A stretch of DNA of 34,438 nucleotides from Candidatus Omnitrophota bacterium (GCA_024231025.1 JAAEQW010000332.1:1-34438), one strand, 5' to 3'. Shown: positions 24,571-33,462, counted from the stretch's first letter. Notes: a model not told the origin generated them from the sequence alone. A program made the numbers and translations.

Positions 24571-26646
24571 CTATTCTATCTCGGGTAATTCAATATAAAA
24601 TATTGACCCCTTCCCTTCTCCATCGCTTTCAAACCAAATCCGCCCTTTATGATTTTCAATAATCTTTCTCGAACGAGAAAGCCCCATTCCAGTTCCTTCG
24701 GTTGAAGCTTTTGTCGTTACAAAATCCGTAAAGATATCATCATCCAAGCCTTTAGATATACCATATCCATTATCTTCAACGGAAATGATAAATTTCTTAT
24801 CACTTTTCCTATATAAAGCAACAGACACTTTCCCTTTCTCTACTTGTTCCTTGTTGTATTTAATGGCATGAATTGCATTTGATGCCAAATTAACTAAAAC
24901 TTCTTCTAAATGAATTTTATTTCCGTTCAATTTAATGCCTTCTTTTATATTTGTTTTTAGTATAATTTGCTCGTGTTTTAACTGCGGTTTCATTATCGTC
25001 AGAAAACCGTTTACTACATCTTCACCCTTTAGTTTTACATATTCTCCTTTAGTTTGCCCGGAAAATTCTTTTACCGCAGTTATCAGATTAGATACCCGCA
25101 ACAAACCTTCGTCTATCTGCCCAAGCCCCTCTTCCTGCGCTTTCTCGAAATCCTCATGTGGTATCTGTTTGTTTTTGACATCGTCTAGTATCATTTTTAA
25201 CTTTGTCACCGTGCACCTACACCCAAACACTGGGTTATGTATTTCATGTGCCATCGCAGATGAAAAATGATCCATCGCCTTTTGGCGTCGAATTTGCTCC
25301 TCTCTCGCCATCCTCGTCTTCTCACCTTCCCAAAACAAGGAATTCTCAACTGCGAGGCTTGCATGGTTTGATAAAATATCAAATACACTGATATCATCGG
25401 AATTATACATTACTTTATCTTTTTTCGGACCCATAACCAAAAAAGCATAAAGTCTGTTTTCCACGAAAAAAGGAATCGCGATCGTTTCATGAGGAACACT
25501 AGCCCCACCCATTCCTTTTACAGTCTCTACAAACACAACTGTTTTAATCTTATTTAAAACTTCCACCAAAGTAGACAATTTAGAAATAGAAACTCCTAAA
25601 CCGCTTCTCCCTATACCATCTTTACGCAAATTGTACGCTTGCTCCCTTTTTGAAAAAACATATATCCCAATAAAATCTGGCTTAACAACTTGATTCATCC
25701 GGTCGTTTAAGGTATTGAGAAGCTTCCCTGACTCCTTAATAGACGCCATCTCTCTAGCAAGCCCCTTGATCGCCGTTTGATACAAAAGTTGCTGTTTAAA
25801 AATAACTCCTTCTGCTTTTTTTCTTAACTGTGTGTATATGATTGGTCCTAACGTTGCTAAAAACAGCATAAATAAAGTGGGTAGCACCCACCCTTTTGCG
25901 TAATTTCCTATCAAGAACGGAATTCCCAAGACCAAAGAATACACTACAGCAAAAATACCCGCACGAGTAACTGCAATTTTTATGTCCATCAAGCGATATT
26001 TTATGATAGCGTAGCCGATTACAAAAAGACACACCACCACAAAAATATACCCAACTGGATAGACATCTATCCCATAATCGGCTAAATAATCTAAAGCTCC
26101 CCCATAAGAAATCAAAAGAGCAACCAGCATGTATTTTATTTTTTCTCTGTTACTACCTTGTTTTTTCCGACAAGCAGAGTATAAAATAAACAAATTAATA
26201 AAAAATAATAGCGAATAGGAAAACGTATAAAAAGGGTGAAACTGCGTTGCCTTAAACCAATACCCCCATGAATATTGGTAAACACCTTTTAAAAAAACGC
26301 CTAACCAAGTCAGCGGAATAAATAAAAACAAAGCAACAAAATAGCAACCCGCTATATATTTTCTATATTTTTCAATATTTAGAAAATTTACGACAAAATG
26401 GAACATAGTTACGGGGATAAAAGTAACTCCCATATATGAAATTTTAGTCCACAGAAACGCTGTTTCAGAATTCCCAGATAGAAGAACCAAAGCAGTACTT
26501 CCCTGCCACACCGCTGCGCTCAAAGTTAGACAAGAAAACAGAAAGGTAACTTTGGATTTATTCGCAAAATACGCATAGTACCCTAAGCAAACCAAAAACA
26601 ATGTGCACGCGATATTGGGTATAGCGTTCCCGTTAAACAGAAACAT
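24571..26646 (-). CDS. Multi-TM (7TM-type) sensor histidine kinase with GAF-like domain
   Basis: About seven to eight N-terminal TMs; GAF-like middle; H-box MAHEIHNPVFG; N-box NLASNAIHAI; DNGYGI; GTGMGLSRSRKIIENH. Confidence 0.9.
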   Translation of the reverse strand: MFLFNGNAIPNIACTLFLVCLGYYAYFANKSKVTFLFSCLTLSAAVWQGSTALVLLSGNSETAFLWTKISYMGVTFIPVTMFHFVVNFLNIEKYRKYIAGCYFVALFLFIPLTWLGVFLKGVYQYSWGYWFKATQFHPFYTFSYSLLFFINLFILYSACRKKQGSNREKIKYMLVALLISYGGALDYLADYGIDVYPVGYIFVVVCLFVIGYAIIKYRLMDIKIAVTRAGIFAVVYSLVLGIPFLIGNYAKGWVLPTLFMLFLATLGPIIYTQLRKKAEGVIFKQQLLYQTAIKGLAREMASIKESGKLLNTLNDRMNQVVKPDFIGIYVFSKREQAYNLRKDGIGRSGLGVSISKLSTLVEVLNKIKTVVFVETVKGMGGASVPHETIAIPFFVENRLYAFLVMGPKKDKVMYNSDDISVFDILSNHASLAVENSLFWEGEKTRMAREEQIRRQKAMDHFSSAMAHEIHNPVFGCRCTVTKLKMILDDVKNKQIPHEDFEKAQEEGLGQIDEGLLRVSNLITAVKEFSGQTKGEYVKLKGEDVVNGFLTIMKPQLKHEQIILKTNIKEGIKLNGNKIHLEEVLVNLASNAIHAIKYNKEQVEKGKVSVALYRKSDKKFIISVEDNGYGISKGLDDDIFTDFVTTKASTEGTGMGLSRSRKIIENHKGRIWFESDGEGKGSIFYIELPEIE

Positions 26647-27898
26647 CAGTTTCTCCCTCTTCTCGTACTACCCTGTTCCTTCTATGAATAAATTCTCGTA
26701 TTTTTTCATTCTCAATAAGTTTGTCACCGGACTTAAAATCTCCCACTTCTATACCATTATCCCGATAAAACCCAAGCATATTCCTAAAATTTGAAAGATC
26801 TACATCACCTAAGCTTGGTTTCAACGTTTTTCCCTTATCTATAGATAATGCATATGTTTCCGCCAAGCACCCAAAAACGTTCTGCCCCACGCCGAACCCA
26901 TAATCATAGTTTGTCTTAGCCCCTATAATTTTCATTATTCCACCTTCTAAGACCAACTTTTTGTCTAAATCCATTTTCCGAGAAATAGCTTCAGGTCTTG
27001 AGTCATCAATCATTATAAAATAATCAGGCAGCTCATCAGACTTAACAACTATACGAGCGTTAGAAGTAACGCAAATAGCTAAATGATATTTGTCCAACAA
27101 TGAATATGCAGACTCTCCCCCCTTACGAAGAAAAGAGACTATTTTGGTACCTCCCCTGCTTTGTGAATTTTGTAACTCGTCGTAAATCTTCCTAAGATTA
27201 ACTTCATTTATATCCACCACCGCAAGCTCTGCTACTTTACCATTTAATATACGAGCAATATTAGTCCCCATTTTTCCAGCCCCAATCACAGCAATTTTAA
27301 ACTCATTAAGCTTAAGCCCGCTAATATTAGATATCTTATCAATCATCATATACATTGATATCGCTGTTCCTGTATGCCCATTAGTTATTATAACGTTATC
27401 ATCAGCGATTGCCTTTCGCAATGCCTCTCCCCTTCTTGTAACAATAGGCCACCATGCCCCAAGGCCAACCACGCATTGCCCTTCTGATATCCTGCGAGAA
27501 AATTTAACTGCACCTACCGCATGGGCTACGGAATTTTTCCTATCCCCCATAACTCGCTCCGGTAATATTATGCTCGACATGATAACTCCTCGCCCCCTAT
27601 TGCTTTCTATACTGCTAACCACAACTGGTGGCATTTTACTAACAATCTTCTGCATTCGTTCTTTTTTCAAAAATTTTCTTAGTATGCTTAAGAATGGTAG
27701 TCCTAAATACCAATCCTCTGATCTTCGAGGGTGTATAAAAAAGACATAATCAATCCTTTTATAAAAACCCTTTCTTACCCACTGCGGTACGCGCTTAAAA
27801 GGAAAATAGAAAAAAACACAGTCTCGTAAATAACCAAAAAACGAAACAACGGCTCCCTTGCTTTTTTTTGAATGATAAATAACCGAGTCTTTTTTCAC
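26633..27898 (-). CDS. Acyl-ACP-reductase-like NAD(P)-binding protein
   Basis: VVGLGAWWPIVTRRG, TNGHTGTA, IAVIGAGKMGTNIARIL, LVLEGGIMKI, FGCLAETYAL: same order as cyanobacterial acyl-ACP reductase motifs recalled from memory (including a Cys at FxCxAE). Confidence 0.6.
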   Translation of the reverse strand: MKKDSVIYHSKKSKGAVVSFFGYLRDCVFFYFPFKRVPQWVRKGFYKRIDYVFFIHPRRSEDWYLGLPFLSILRKFLKKERMQKIVSKMPPVVVSSIESNRGRGVIMSSIILPERVMGDRKNSVAHAVGAVKFSRRISEGQCVVGLGAWWPIVTRRGEALRKAIADDNVIITNGHTGTAISMYMMIDKISNISGLKLNEFKIAVIGAGKMGTNIARILNGKVAELAVVDINEVNLRKIYDELQNSQSRGGTKIVSFLRKGGESAYSLLDKYHLAICVTSNARIVVKSDELPDYFIMIDDSRPEAISRKMDLDKKLVLEGGIMKIIGAKTNYDYGFGVGQNVFGCLAETYALSIDKGKTLKPSLGDVDLSNFRNMLGFYRDNGIEVGDFKSGDKLIENEKIREFIHRRNRVVREEGETDVSV

Positions 27899-27936
27899 CT
27901 TAAACCGCTCCTACTTCCCCCTGCTTTTTTCTTCGG

Positions 27937-28105
27937 TTGCTCCTCTCTCGCCATTCTCGTCTTCTCACCTTCCCAAAACAAAGAATTCTCAACTGCAAGG
28001 CTTGCATGGTTTGATAAAATCTCAAATACACTGATATCATCGGAATTATACATTACTTTATCTTTTTTCGGACCCATAACCAATTACAGTCTCTACAAAC
28101 ACAAC
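27937..28105 (-). pseudogene. Duplicated fragment of the histidine kinase gene
   Basis: 27937-28083 matches 25294-25440 with 4 mismatches in 147 bp; 28084-28105 matches 25518-25539 after a 77-bp internal deletion. Confidence 0.9.
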
Positions 28106-28106
28106 C

Positions 28107-29162
28107 TTATTTCTTAATAGTTAAAAAAATGTTAGTTTTAGTTTCTGGATCAAAATTAATACTCACTTCCGATGCCCCTAAATCTCTCGCAATACCCTTC
28201 ATGCTCTCCTCGTCCCGATGAACAAGATACCACTCCCCTAACATTTCTAAATAAACTTGGCAAAAGTGCTCCTTGTAAATGTTCGCTCCAACAAATATTC
28301 CCCCAGGTTTTAGCAAATCAAAAATATACCTGACAAACCGTACCAAAGTTCTATCCGCTAAATAATCAAAGAACCCTGCACAATATATGAAATCTTGACC
28401 AACTAATTCAGGAGTAACTATTTTTTTGCGCACCATTTGTAGAACATTCTCCGTCATAAAAGAAATATCAATCCTCTGTTTGTTTTCCTCCTCTATGCCA
28501 GACACGTTGTTCTTGATCTGATCTATCGCACCTTGCTCCCCATCCACACATAGAAATTTTGCGTTTGCCGGTATCCCCCCTTCCTTTAAGACATCTAACA
28601 TCTCGATTGCTGGGCCACAAGCAAAGCTAGCAATTTTGCTTGTAGATTGTTCTTTCCTCTTTTCCAACACATCTAGTATTTTATTTTTAAGAATGTCTCT
28701 GCGTTGGATATGTGCCCTAGCAATGGGTATCGACAATGTATATTTGTCTAATAACTTGGCGTAGGCCGTTACCCCACTATATCCGTCCTCATAATAATAA
28801 TTCATCATTAAATAGTCTCCCGGATATCCTAAGGGTTTCGTATATATCCGGTGGTTCAATGGCATGGCTTCTTGCATAAAAAAATCTAAAAGCTCTTGCT
28901 GAATAAATTTCTGATGCTGAAGAAATTCTGTTTTTGTAAAATTTTTGGCAATTAGCCACAGCTTATAAAAAAACAAGTCGATGGTCTTATACGTATCTTT
29001 TTTAGCTTTTACAAACTCTATCTGCTGCGCTTTAGTCGAAGTTAAATTCTGCTTATCGAAAGTTAAGCAATCCTCCTCTAACTGAGACATGAAATCCCTG
29101 AACTCCTCCACAATTGAAATAAAGTCTTGATTGAGAATATCTGTCTCTAAGCCTTTCATCAC
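28107..29162 (-). CDS. PhcB-like class I SAM-dependent methyltransferase
   Basis: YTKPLGYPGDYLMMNYYY, IASFACGPAIEMLDVL, FLCVDGEQGAIDQI, DFIYCAGFFDYLADRTLVRFVRYIFDLLKPGGIFVGANI, typical of the '3-hydroxypalmitic acid methyl ester biosynthesis' family. Confidence 0.7.
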   Translation of the reverse strand: MMKGLETDILNQDFISIVEEFRDFMSQLEEDCLTFDKQNLTSTKAQQIEFVKAKKDTYKTIDLFFYKLWLIAKNFTKTEFLQHQKFIQQELLDFFMQEAMPLNHRIYTKPLGYPGDYLMMNYYYEDGYSGVTAYAKLLDKYTLSIPIARAHIQRRDILKNKILDVLEKRKEQSTSKIASFACGPAIEMLDVLKEGGIPANAKFLCVDGEQGAIDQIKNNVSGIEEENKQRIDISFMTENVLQMVRKKIVTPELVGQDFIYCAGFFDYLADRTLVRFVRYIFDLLKPGGIFVGANIYKEHFCQVYLEMLGEWYLVHRDEESMKGIARDLGASEVSINFDPETKTNIFLTIKK

Positions 29163-29434
29163 TTTCCTCTTTCTTTTGCTTTCGTCTTTGTCCTTGACTG
29201 CTCCCAGCGAGCAGATTTACATTTAGGACAAAGTCGCACATCCTTTTTCCTTGGCCACCATTTCCAACCACAACGTTTACACTCTAATTTAGGTATATCA
29301 ATTTCCATATTTTTATTTCCTTTCTTTCTACTCTTTCTACTTTCAAAGTAAACTTTGAAAGTATCCTTAGTTAAAGAATAACCTACGTCTTCCAACATGT
29401 CAAGAAAAAGAATCCTTTCGTTGTAATGCCCCAA
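29159..29434 (-). CDS. Zinc-ribbon protein
   Basis: CKRCGWKWWPRKKDVRLCPKCKSARW. Start uncertain: TTG 29434 or ATG 29308 (SD AAAGGA). Confidence 0.55.
   Translation of the reverse strand: MGHYNERILFLDMLEDVGYSLTKDTFKVYFESRKSRKKGNKNMEIDIPKLECKRCGWKWWPRKKDVRLCPKCKSARWEQSRTKTKAKERGK
29338..29363. repeat. Perfect 12-bp inverted repeat
   Basis: TACTTTCAAAGT-AA-ACTTTGAAAGTA. Confidence 0.9.
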
Positions 29435-29449
29435 CTCTCCCTTATGCTT

Positions 29450-29479
29450 ATTATCTCTGCGTTTATAAAGCTATGACAA
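29450..29479 (-). promoter_or_regulatory. Sigma70-like promoter, minus strand, with -35 in an iteron-like repeat
   Basis: On minus strand: TTGTCA (29479-29474), 18-nt spacer, GATAAT (29455-29450). Confidence 0.5.
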
Positions 29480-29890
29480 ACTACTGTTCTTGTCATAGCT
29501 TGTCGCACCAAGGTATGACACATTTATCCCTTGGTTTTATTAGTGTTTTAAAAAAAAGCTGTGACAAAGGTATGTCAAAGAACAGTCCTTTTTTTAGCTG
29601 TCATAGCTTGTCATACCTTTTCACGACAGAAATAAACCAAATATTTAGGTTAAAAGGCTACTTAATTCCGCAAGGAACGACTCTATGCAAAAGCCCTGAC
29701 AAAGCTACGACAAAACTCACCCAAAATAAGCTGTTTGTCATATCTTAACAGCCGCACTGATAAAGCGAAAAACAAAGAAAAATAAAAAAATACTTGTCAT
29801 TGCAAAAAGCAAGCCGTATAATGAACTTATCCAAGACATGACAAAGGTATGTCAGGGAACAGTTCTTAAAAAAGATGTCATAGCTTGTCA
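29468..29890. repeat. Iteron-like repeat region, putative replication origin
   Basis: TGTCATAGCTTGTC at 29491-29504, 29599-29612, 29876-29889; [A/G]TGACAAAGGTATGTCA at 29561-29577 and 29838-29854; inverted pair AAGCTATGACAA/TTGTCATAGCTT 29468-29479/29490-29501. Confidence 0.8.
29794..29822 (+). promoter_or_regulatory. Sigma70-like promoter upstream of the HTH/TM protein
   Basis: TTGTCA (29794-29799), 17-nt spacer, TATAAT (29817-29822). Confidence 0.7.
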
Positions 29891-29912
29891 AACCAGCAAA
29901 AGGAGTGAGATT

Positions 29913-31019
29913 ATGGATACTACAACCAACGAAAAGGATATAATTGATATTACAACAGCAATATCGGACGAAGAGTTGGCACGTAATTTCATGGACATAA
30001 AGCAAGTCGCAAATTTCTTCGGAGTTAACGTGCGCACTGCATACCGATATCTGGAAAAAGCCGAAAAGCAATTTGGCATAAAACCAGCCGAAGAAACCAG
30101 GCCAACCCAAAACGGACAAAAGACAAAATATTACAAGATTAAAGATATACGAGAAATCGCAAGAGTGTTGAAGCGCGATGCAAACGCCAGTGTCATATCT
30201 GGTAAAACATCGGAATCATCCGAGATAATTCCTGCCGATAATTCCGTTCTTCTGGACTCCCTCAAAGGAATGGCAAAAATGGCGGAGAACGTCGAAAAGA
30301 ATTCACAAAGTTTAGCCAAGGTAGGGGAGAGCTTTTCTAGTCTTTCTACCGAAATTGCTCAAACTCGTGAAGACTCAAAATCGATGGCAAAAAAACTTAT
30401 CGAAGGGTTAGAAAACGTGAACGGTAGTTTAACGAGAAGTAACGATATGATGACTAATGTCTTTAGCAAAATAATGGATCAAGGAATTGATTTTAAAGAA
30501 AAGTATTTAGAAAGTAAAAACGTTCAGGCAGTAAATAATATGCGTGCCGAAGAACTGGCAAAAGAGGCTTCCGTCAAACAACAAGAAACCATCCAAATGC
30601 TTTTAAAGGAAACCACTGCCAAACAAGAAGAAATGATACAAAAATTTATTACCGGAAACGATTCTAAAAAGACAGTGTCCTTTGAAAATCTTATTCTTAC
30701 GGTAATAGTAATTTTTATTATTATGGGTGGAGGAGTTGCGTTTCTCGTCACCAAACTAAACGAACGGGCTGATAAAAAAATAGAGGAGCGAATCGCTCAG
30801 GAAAACCAGATACAGCAAAGTGAAAAAAGCCAGCTCATGAATGAACTTGATAATTTAAAATCCGAAGTTAATGATGTGCGAAACACTTCACCGTGGACGT
30901 ACACACCGGATATTGATAAAAAAGGAATAGAGGATAGCGCTGAGGCAGCAGTCGAAAGCAAAGAGGGAAAGGATACCTGGGGAGAGGATAATTCTTTTAC
31001 TAACAACGTTTCGAACTAA
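29913..31019 (+). CDS. HTH / coiled-coil / transmembrane protein, unknown function
   Basis: AGGAG SD before ATG 29913; HTH MDIKQVANFFGVNVRTAYRYLEKAE; long Lys/Glu/Ser helices; TM LILTVIVIFIIMGGGVAFLV. The track start at 29838 lies inside an iteron. Confidence 0.75.
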   Translation: MDTTTNEKDIIDITTAISDEELARNFMDIKQVANFFGVNVRTAYRYLEKAEKQFGIKPAEETRPTQNGQKTKYYKIKDIREIARVLKRDANASVISGKTSESSEIIPADNSVLLDSLKGMAKMAENVEKNSQSLAKVGESFSSLSTEIAQTREDSKSMAKKLIEGLENVNGSLTRSNDMMTNVFSKIMDQGIDFKEKYLESKNVQAVNNMRAEELAKEASVKQQETIQMLLKETTAKQEEMIQKFITGNDSKKTVSFENLILTVIVIFIIMGGGVAFLVTKLNERADKKIEERIAQENQIQQSEKSQLMNELDNLKSEVNDVRNTSPWTYTPDIDKKGIEDSAEAAVESKEGKDTWGEDNSFTNNVSN

Positions 31020-31026
31020 TAAATAA

Positions 31027-31665
31027 ATGCCTTACATACCAGACAGTGTTTTTAAAAGTGGCGTTTGGGGAAACCTAAAGGGGAGTGAAGCCAAAGTTTA
31101 TACAACCCTCTGTCAACACTACAACAAAAAAAAGCGCTCTGCTTTTCCTTCTATAGTAAGAATTTCTAAAATCTCAGGGTGCAGCGAACGAGCTGTTAAG
31201 TATGCTATCCGCTCCCTCTACGATAGAGGATTGATTATAATTAGAAAACGCGTAACTGAATACGGCGACAGCGACTCTAATGTATACTTGCTCCCTGATT
31301 TTCTTTTGTATGAGTATGAGACTCTCTCAAAATCACCCCAGAAGAACTTTAAGGAGCTAATGGAAATTATGAACATGATAATAGAGGGGGTGGGGGGTAG
31401 TGCAAAAAATGCACCACGTAGTGCAAAAATTACCTCTGCCGGTGCAAAAAAGAACACAGAGGTAGGGCAAAAATTGCACCCTAACTATATTATTAACTAT
31501 ATTAATATAATAAATAGTTTCAATAAAACTTCTCCCGAGAAGAAAAAAGAATCCCTTTATAATAGATTAGAAAAATTCGAAGAGAAACCAGAAATTGATC
31601 CAAAAGAATGGAAAAACATTGAAGAAAAGTTTCTTCATCCACTAAAGGAGAAATTAAAAAGATAA
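31027..31665 (+). CDS. Winged-helix protein, putative replication initiator
   Basis: SVFKSGVWGNLKGSEAKVYTTLCQHYNKKKRSAFPSIVRISKISGCSERAVKYAIRSLYDRGLIIIRKR; downstream of iterons. Confidence 0.55.
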   Translation: MPYIPDSVFKSGVWGNLKGSEAKVYTTLCQHYNKKKRSAFPSIVRISKISGCSERAVKYAIRSLYDRGLIIIRKRVTEYGDSDSNVYLLPDFLLYEYETLSKSPQKNFKELMEIMNMIIEGVGGSAKNAPRSAKITSAGAKKNTEVGQKLHPNYIINYINIINSFNKTSPEKKKESLYNRLEKFEEKPEIDPKEWKNIEEKFLHPLKEKLKR

Positions 31666-31757
31666 TAACGCACACACTTAAATGGTTTTCTATGAAAGTT
31701 TACACTATACGCATCTTTTTAGAAACTGTTGTTTAGTGGGAGGTAGGTGAAGTAGTT

Positions 31758-32663
31758 ATGAAACCCAAAGCGGATAAAATAGTTAAGCTAATAGCTGATA
31801 AGAAGTTTTCTAAAGCACTGAGCACTATTTTGGAGTTGGAAAACAATCCGGACGTAGATAAAAACTACCTTGAAACTTGTCGAAAAATCTGCGTTGAAGC
31901 TGTAACCAAAAAAGCCTTTAGGGAGTATAAAGAAGCTAGAAAAAACAAGAAAATCGACAAAGACAAAGCCGTGAAGACTTCCTTTAAGGAACTTAAAAAA
32001 ATCATTACCAAGGAAGCTATAGTGTACGGCTTAAAAGCAAGAGATTTTGAAGATTTCGTTGATGAAATGCTGAAAGACCTTCCAAATGATTCGCAATCCA
32101 CAATAGAGGACTTAAATAAATTAAGAAGTAAGTGGCTTCTACAAGTGAAGGATAAATTTTCTAATGAAACGGCTTGTGATGCAATGGACGTTTTTATTGA
32201 CGAAATACTAATACCGACAGCAGTTGAGAATATTGATAACATAAAAGAATTCCAAGACAGTAATATAAATAAAAGACTAAAAGTGTTGATTTTAGACGAT
32301 GAAAAAATGATCTGCGACTACATGCAGTTTATTCTAGACAGAGAAGGTTTTATTACTTTTCCTGCGACGAAACAAGAGGAAGCTCTTGATATTTTTAAGA
32401 AAGAAAAACCTGACATTTGCATTGTAGACATTGTCCTTAACCCTGCGGTGGGGGAAACTTTAGACAATTCTGGTTTGATTTTTATCAGGGAAGCACGAAA
32501 GAGCGATCCAACTTGTGCTTTCGTAATTATCTCTGGTTATTTTGATCCAGAGCTTGAAAAAGAAAGAGAAAGGTTAGAGGTAGATGCTTTTATAGCGAAG
32601 CCAGTAGAGCTTGATGATTTGCGAATAGTATTAAACGAAATACGAAAACAAAAGACAGAGTAA
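31758..32663 (+). CDS. Response regulator with uncharacterised N-terminal domain and C-terminal receiver
   Basis: C-terminal VLILDDEKMICDYM...ICIVDIVLNP...FVIISGYFD...AFIAKPVE. Confidence 0.8.
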   Translation: MKPKADKIVKLIADKKFSKALSTILELENNPDVDKNYLETCRKICVEAVTKKAFREYKEARKNKKIDKDKAVKTSFKELKKIITKEAIVYGLKARDFEDFVDEMLKDLPNDSQSTIEDLNKLRSKWLLQVKDKFSNETACDAMDVFIDEILIPTAVENIDNIKEFQDSNINKRLKVLILDDEKMICDYMQFILDREGFITFPATKQEEALDIFKKEKPDICIVDIVLNPAVGETLDNSGLIFIREARKSDPTCAFVIISGYFDPELEKERERLEVDAFIAKPVELDDLRIVLNEIRKQKTE

Positions 32664-32720
32664 GAGAAGAAGACACTGTGTCAGATGTAATAATTGTGAG
32701 TTGAAAGGGAGGGGGAAATT

Positions 32721-33377
32721 ATGAAGAAAATAATTTTGGTAGCTTTAGCGGTTTTGTTTTCCGCATCAGTTTTTGCTGAAACCATCCATTTAAAATCCGG
32801 AAAAACAGTTGAAGGTAAAATTATTGAGAAAAATGAAGATTTTATCAAAATTGAAACTTTAGGTGTGGTATTAACCTACTATCACGAAGATATATTATCG
32901 ATTCAAAAAGAAGAAAAAGATACAGAAACTAATAACTACGCAGAAAAAACCGGAACAATAATAAATCAAAGCGACTATGCCAAAGCCGTAAACTTCTACA
33001 CTAAAAGTATAAAAGATAATCCTAACGCCATGAAAGAACAGGGCTCTACCGGACAGGGGCTTCTTGGACTTGTGGCGATGACAAACCTTGAAGATTTAAA
33101 TAGCGAATCCCTCCAGCTGCGCGCTAGAATGTTTTCTGCCATTGGCAAAACAGAGGAAGCGCTTTCAAGTATGAATAGAGCTATCGAGCTAGCTCCAAAT
33201 GATTGCAATTATTATCTTGAAAGAGCTTTTATTTATTTAAACATGGATAAACCAGCTGAAAGTCAACAGGATATTCAAAAATCCAGAGAATTGGGTTGCG
33301 ATATATCGCCCGAATTGTTAAAGTCTTTGGGAAAAAAGAGTTATTCTATGAAAGACTCAGAACAAATTCATCCATGA
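32721..33377 (+). CDS. Secreted/periplasmic TPR-repeat protein
   Basis: Signal peptide MKKIILVALAVLFSASVFA; IHLKSGKTVEGKIIEKNEDFIKIET; TPR AIGKTEEALSSMNRAIELAPNDCNYYLERAFIYLNM. Confidence 0.75.
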   Translation: MKKIILVALAVLFSASVFAETIHLKSGKTVEGKIIEKNEDFIKIETLGVVLTYYHEDILSIQKEEKDTETNNYAEKTGTIINQSDYAKAVNFYTKSIKDNPNAMKEQGSTGQGLLGLVAMTNLEDLNSESLQLRARMFSAIGKTEEALSSMNRAIELAPNDCNYYLERAFIYLNMDKPAESQQDIQKSRELGCDISPELLKSLGKKSYSMKDSEQIHP

Positions 33378-33408
33378 AAACTTACAACTTAATACTTAAC
33401 ATTTATAA

Positions 33409-33421
33409 CCGGCGAAGCCGG
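33409..33421. other. GC hairpin CCGGC-GAA-GCCGG in the leader of the 33463 gene
   Basis: Perfect 5-bp stem; no T tract. Confidence 0.5.
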
Positions 33422-33462
33422 AGGATAGGCCCGAATCCAAGAAAGCGAGGATGTAGTAAGCA

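Noticed and set aside
27895-28083. 62-aa ORF as a real gene
   Set aside because: It is a copied, truncated fragment of the histidine kinase gene ending in unrelated frame; treated as a pseudogene.
29468-29890. CRISPR array
   Set aside because: Repeats are irregularly spaced, in both orientations, and have no unique spacers of constant length; they fit iterons. No cas genes were seen.
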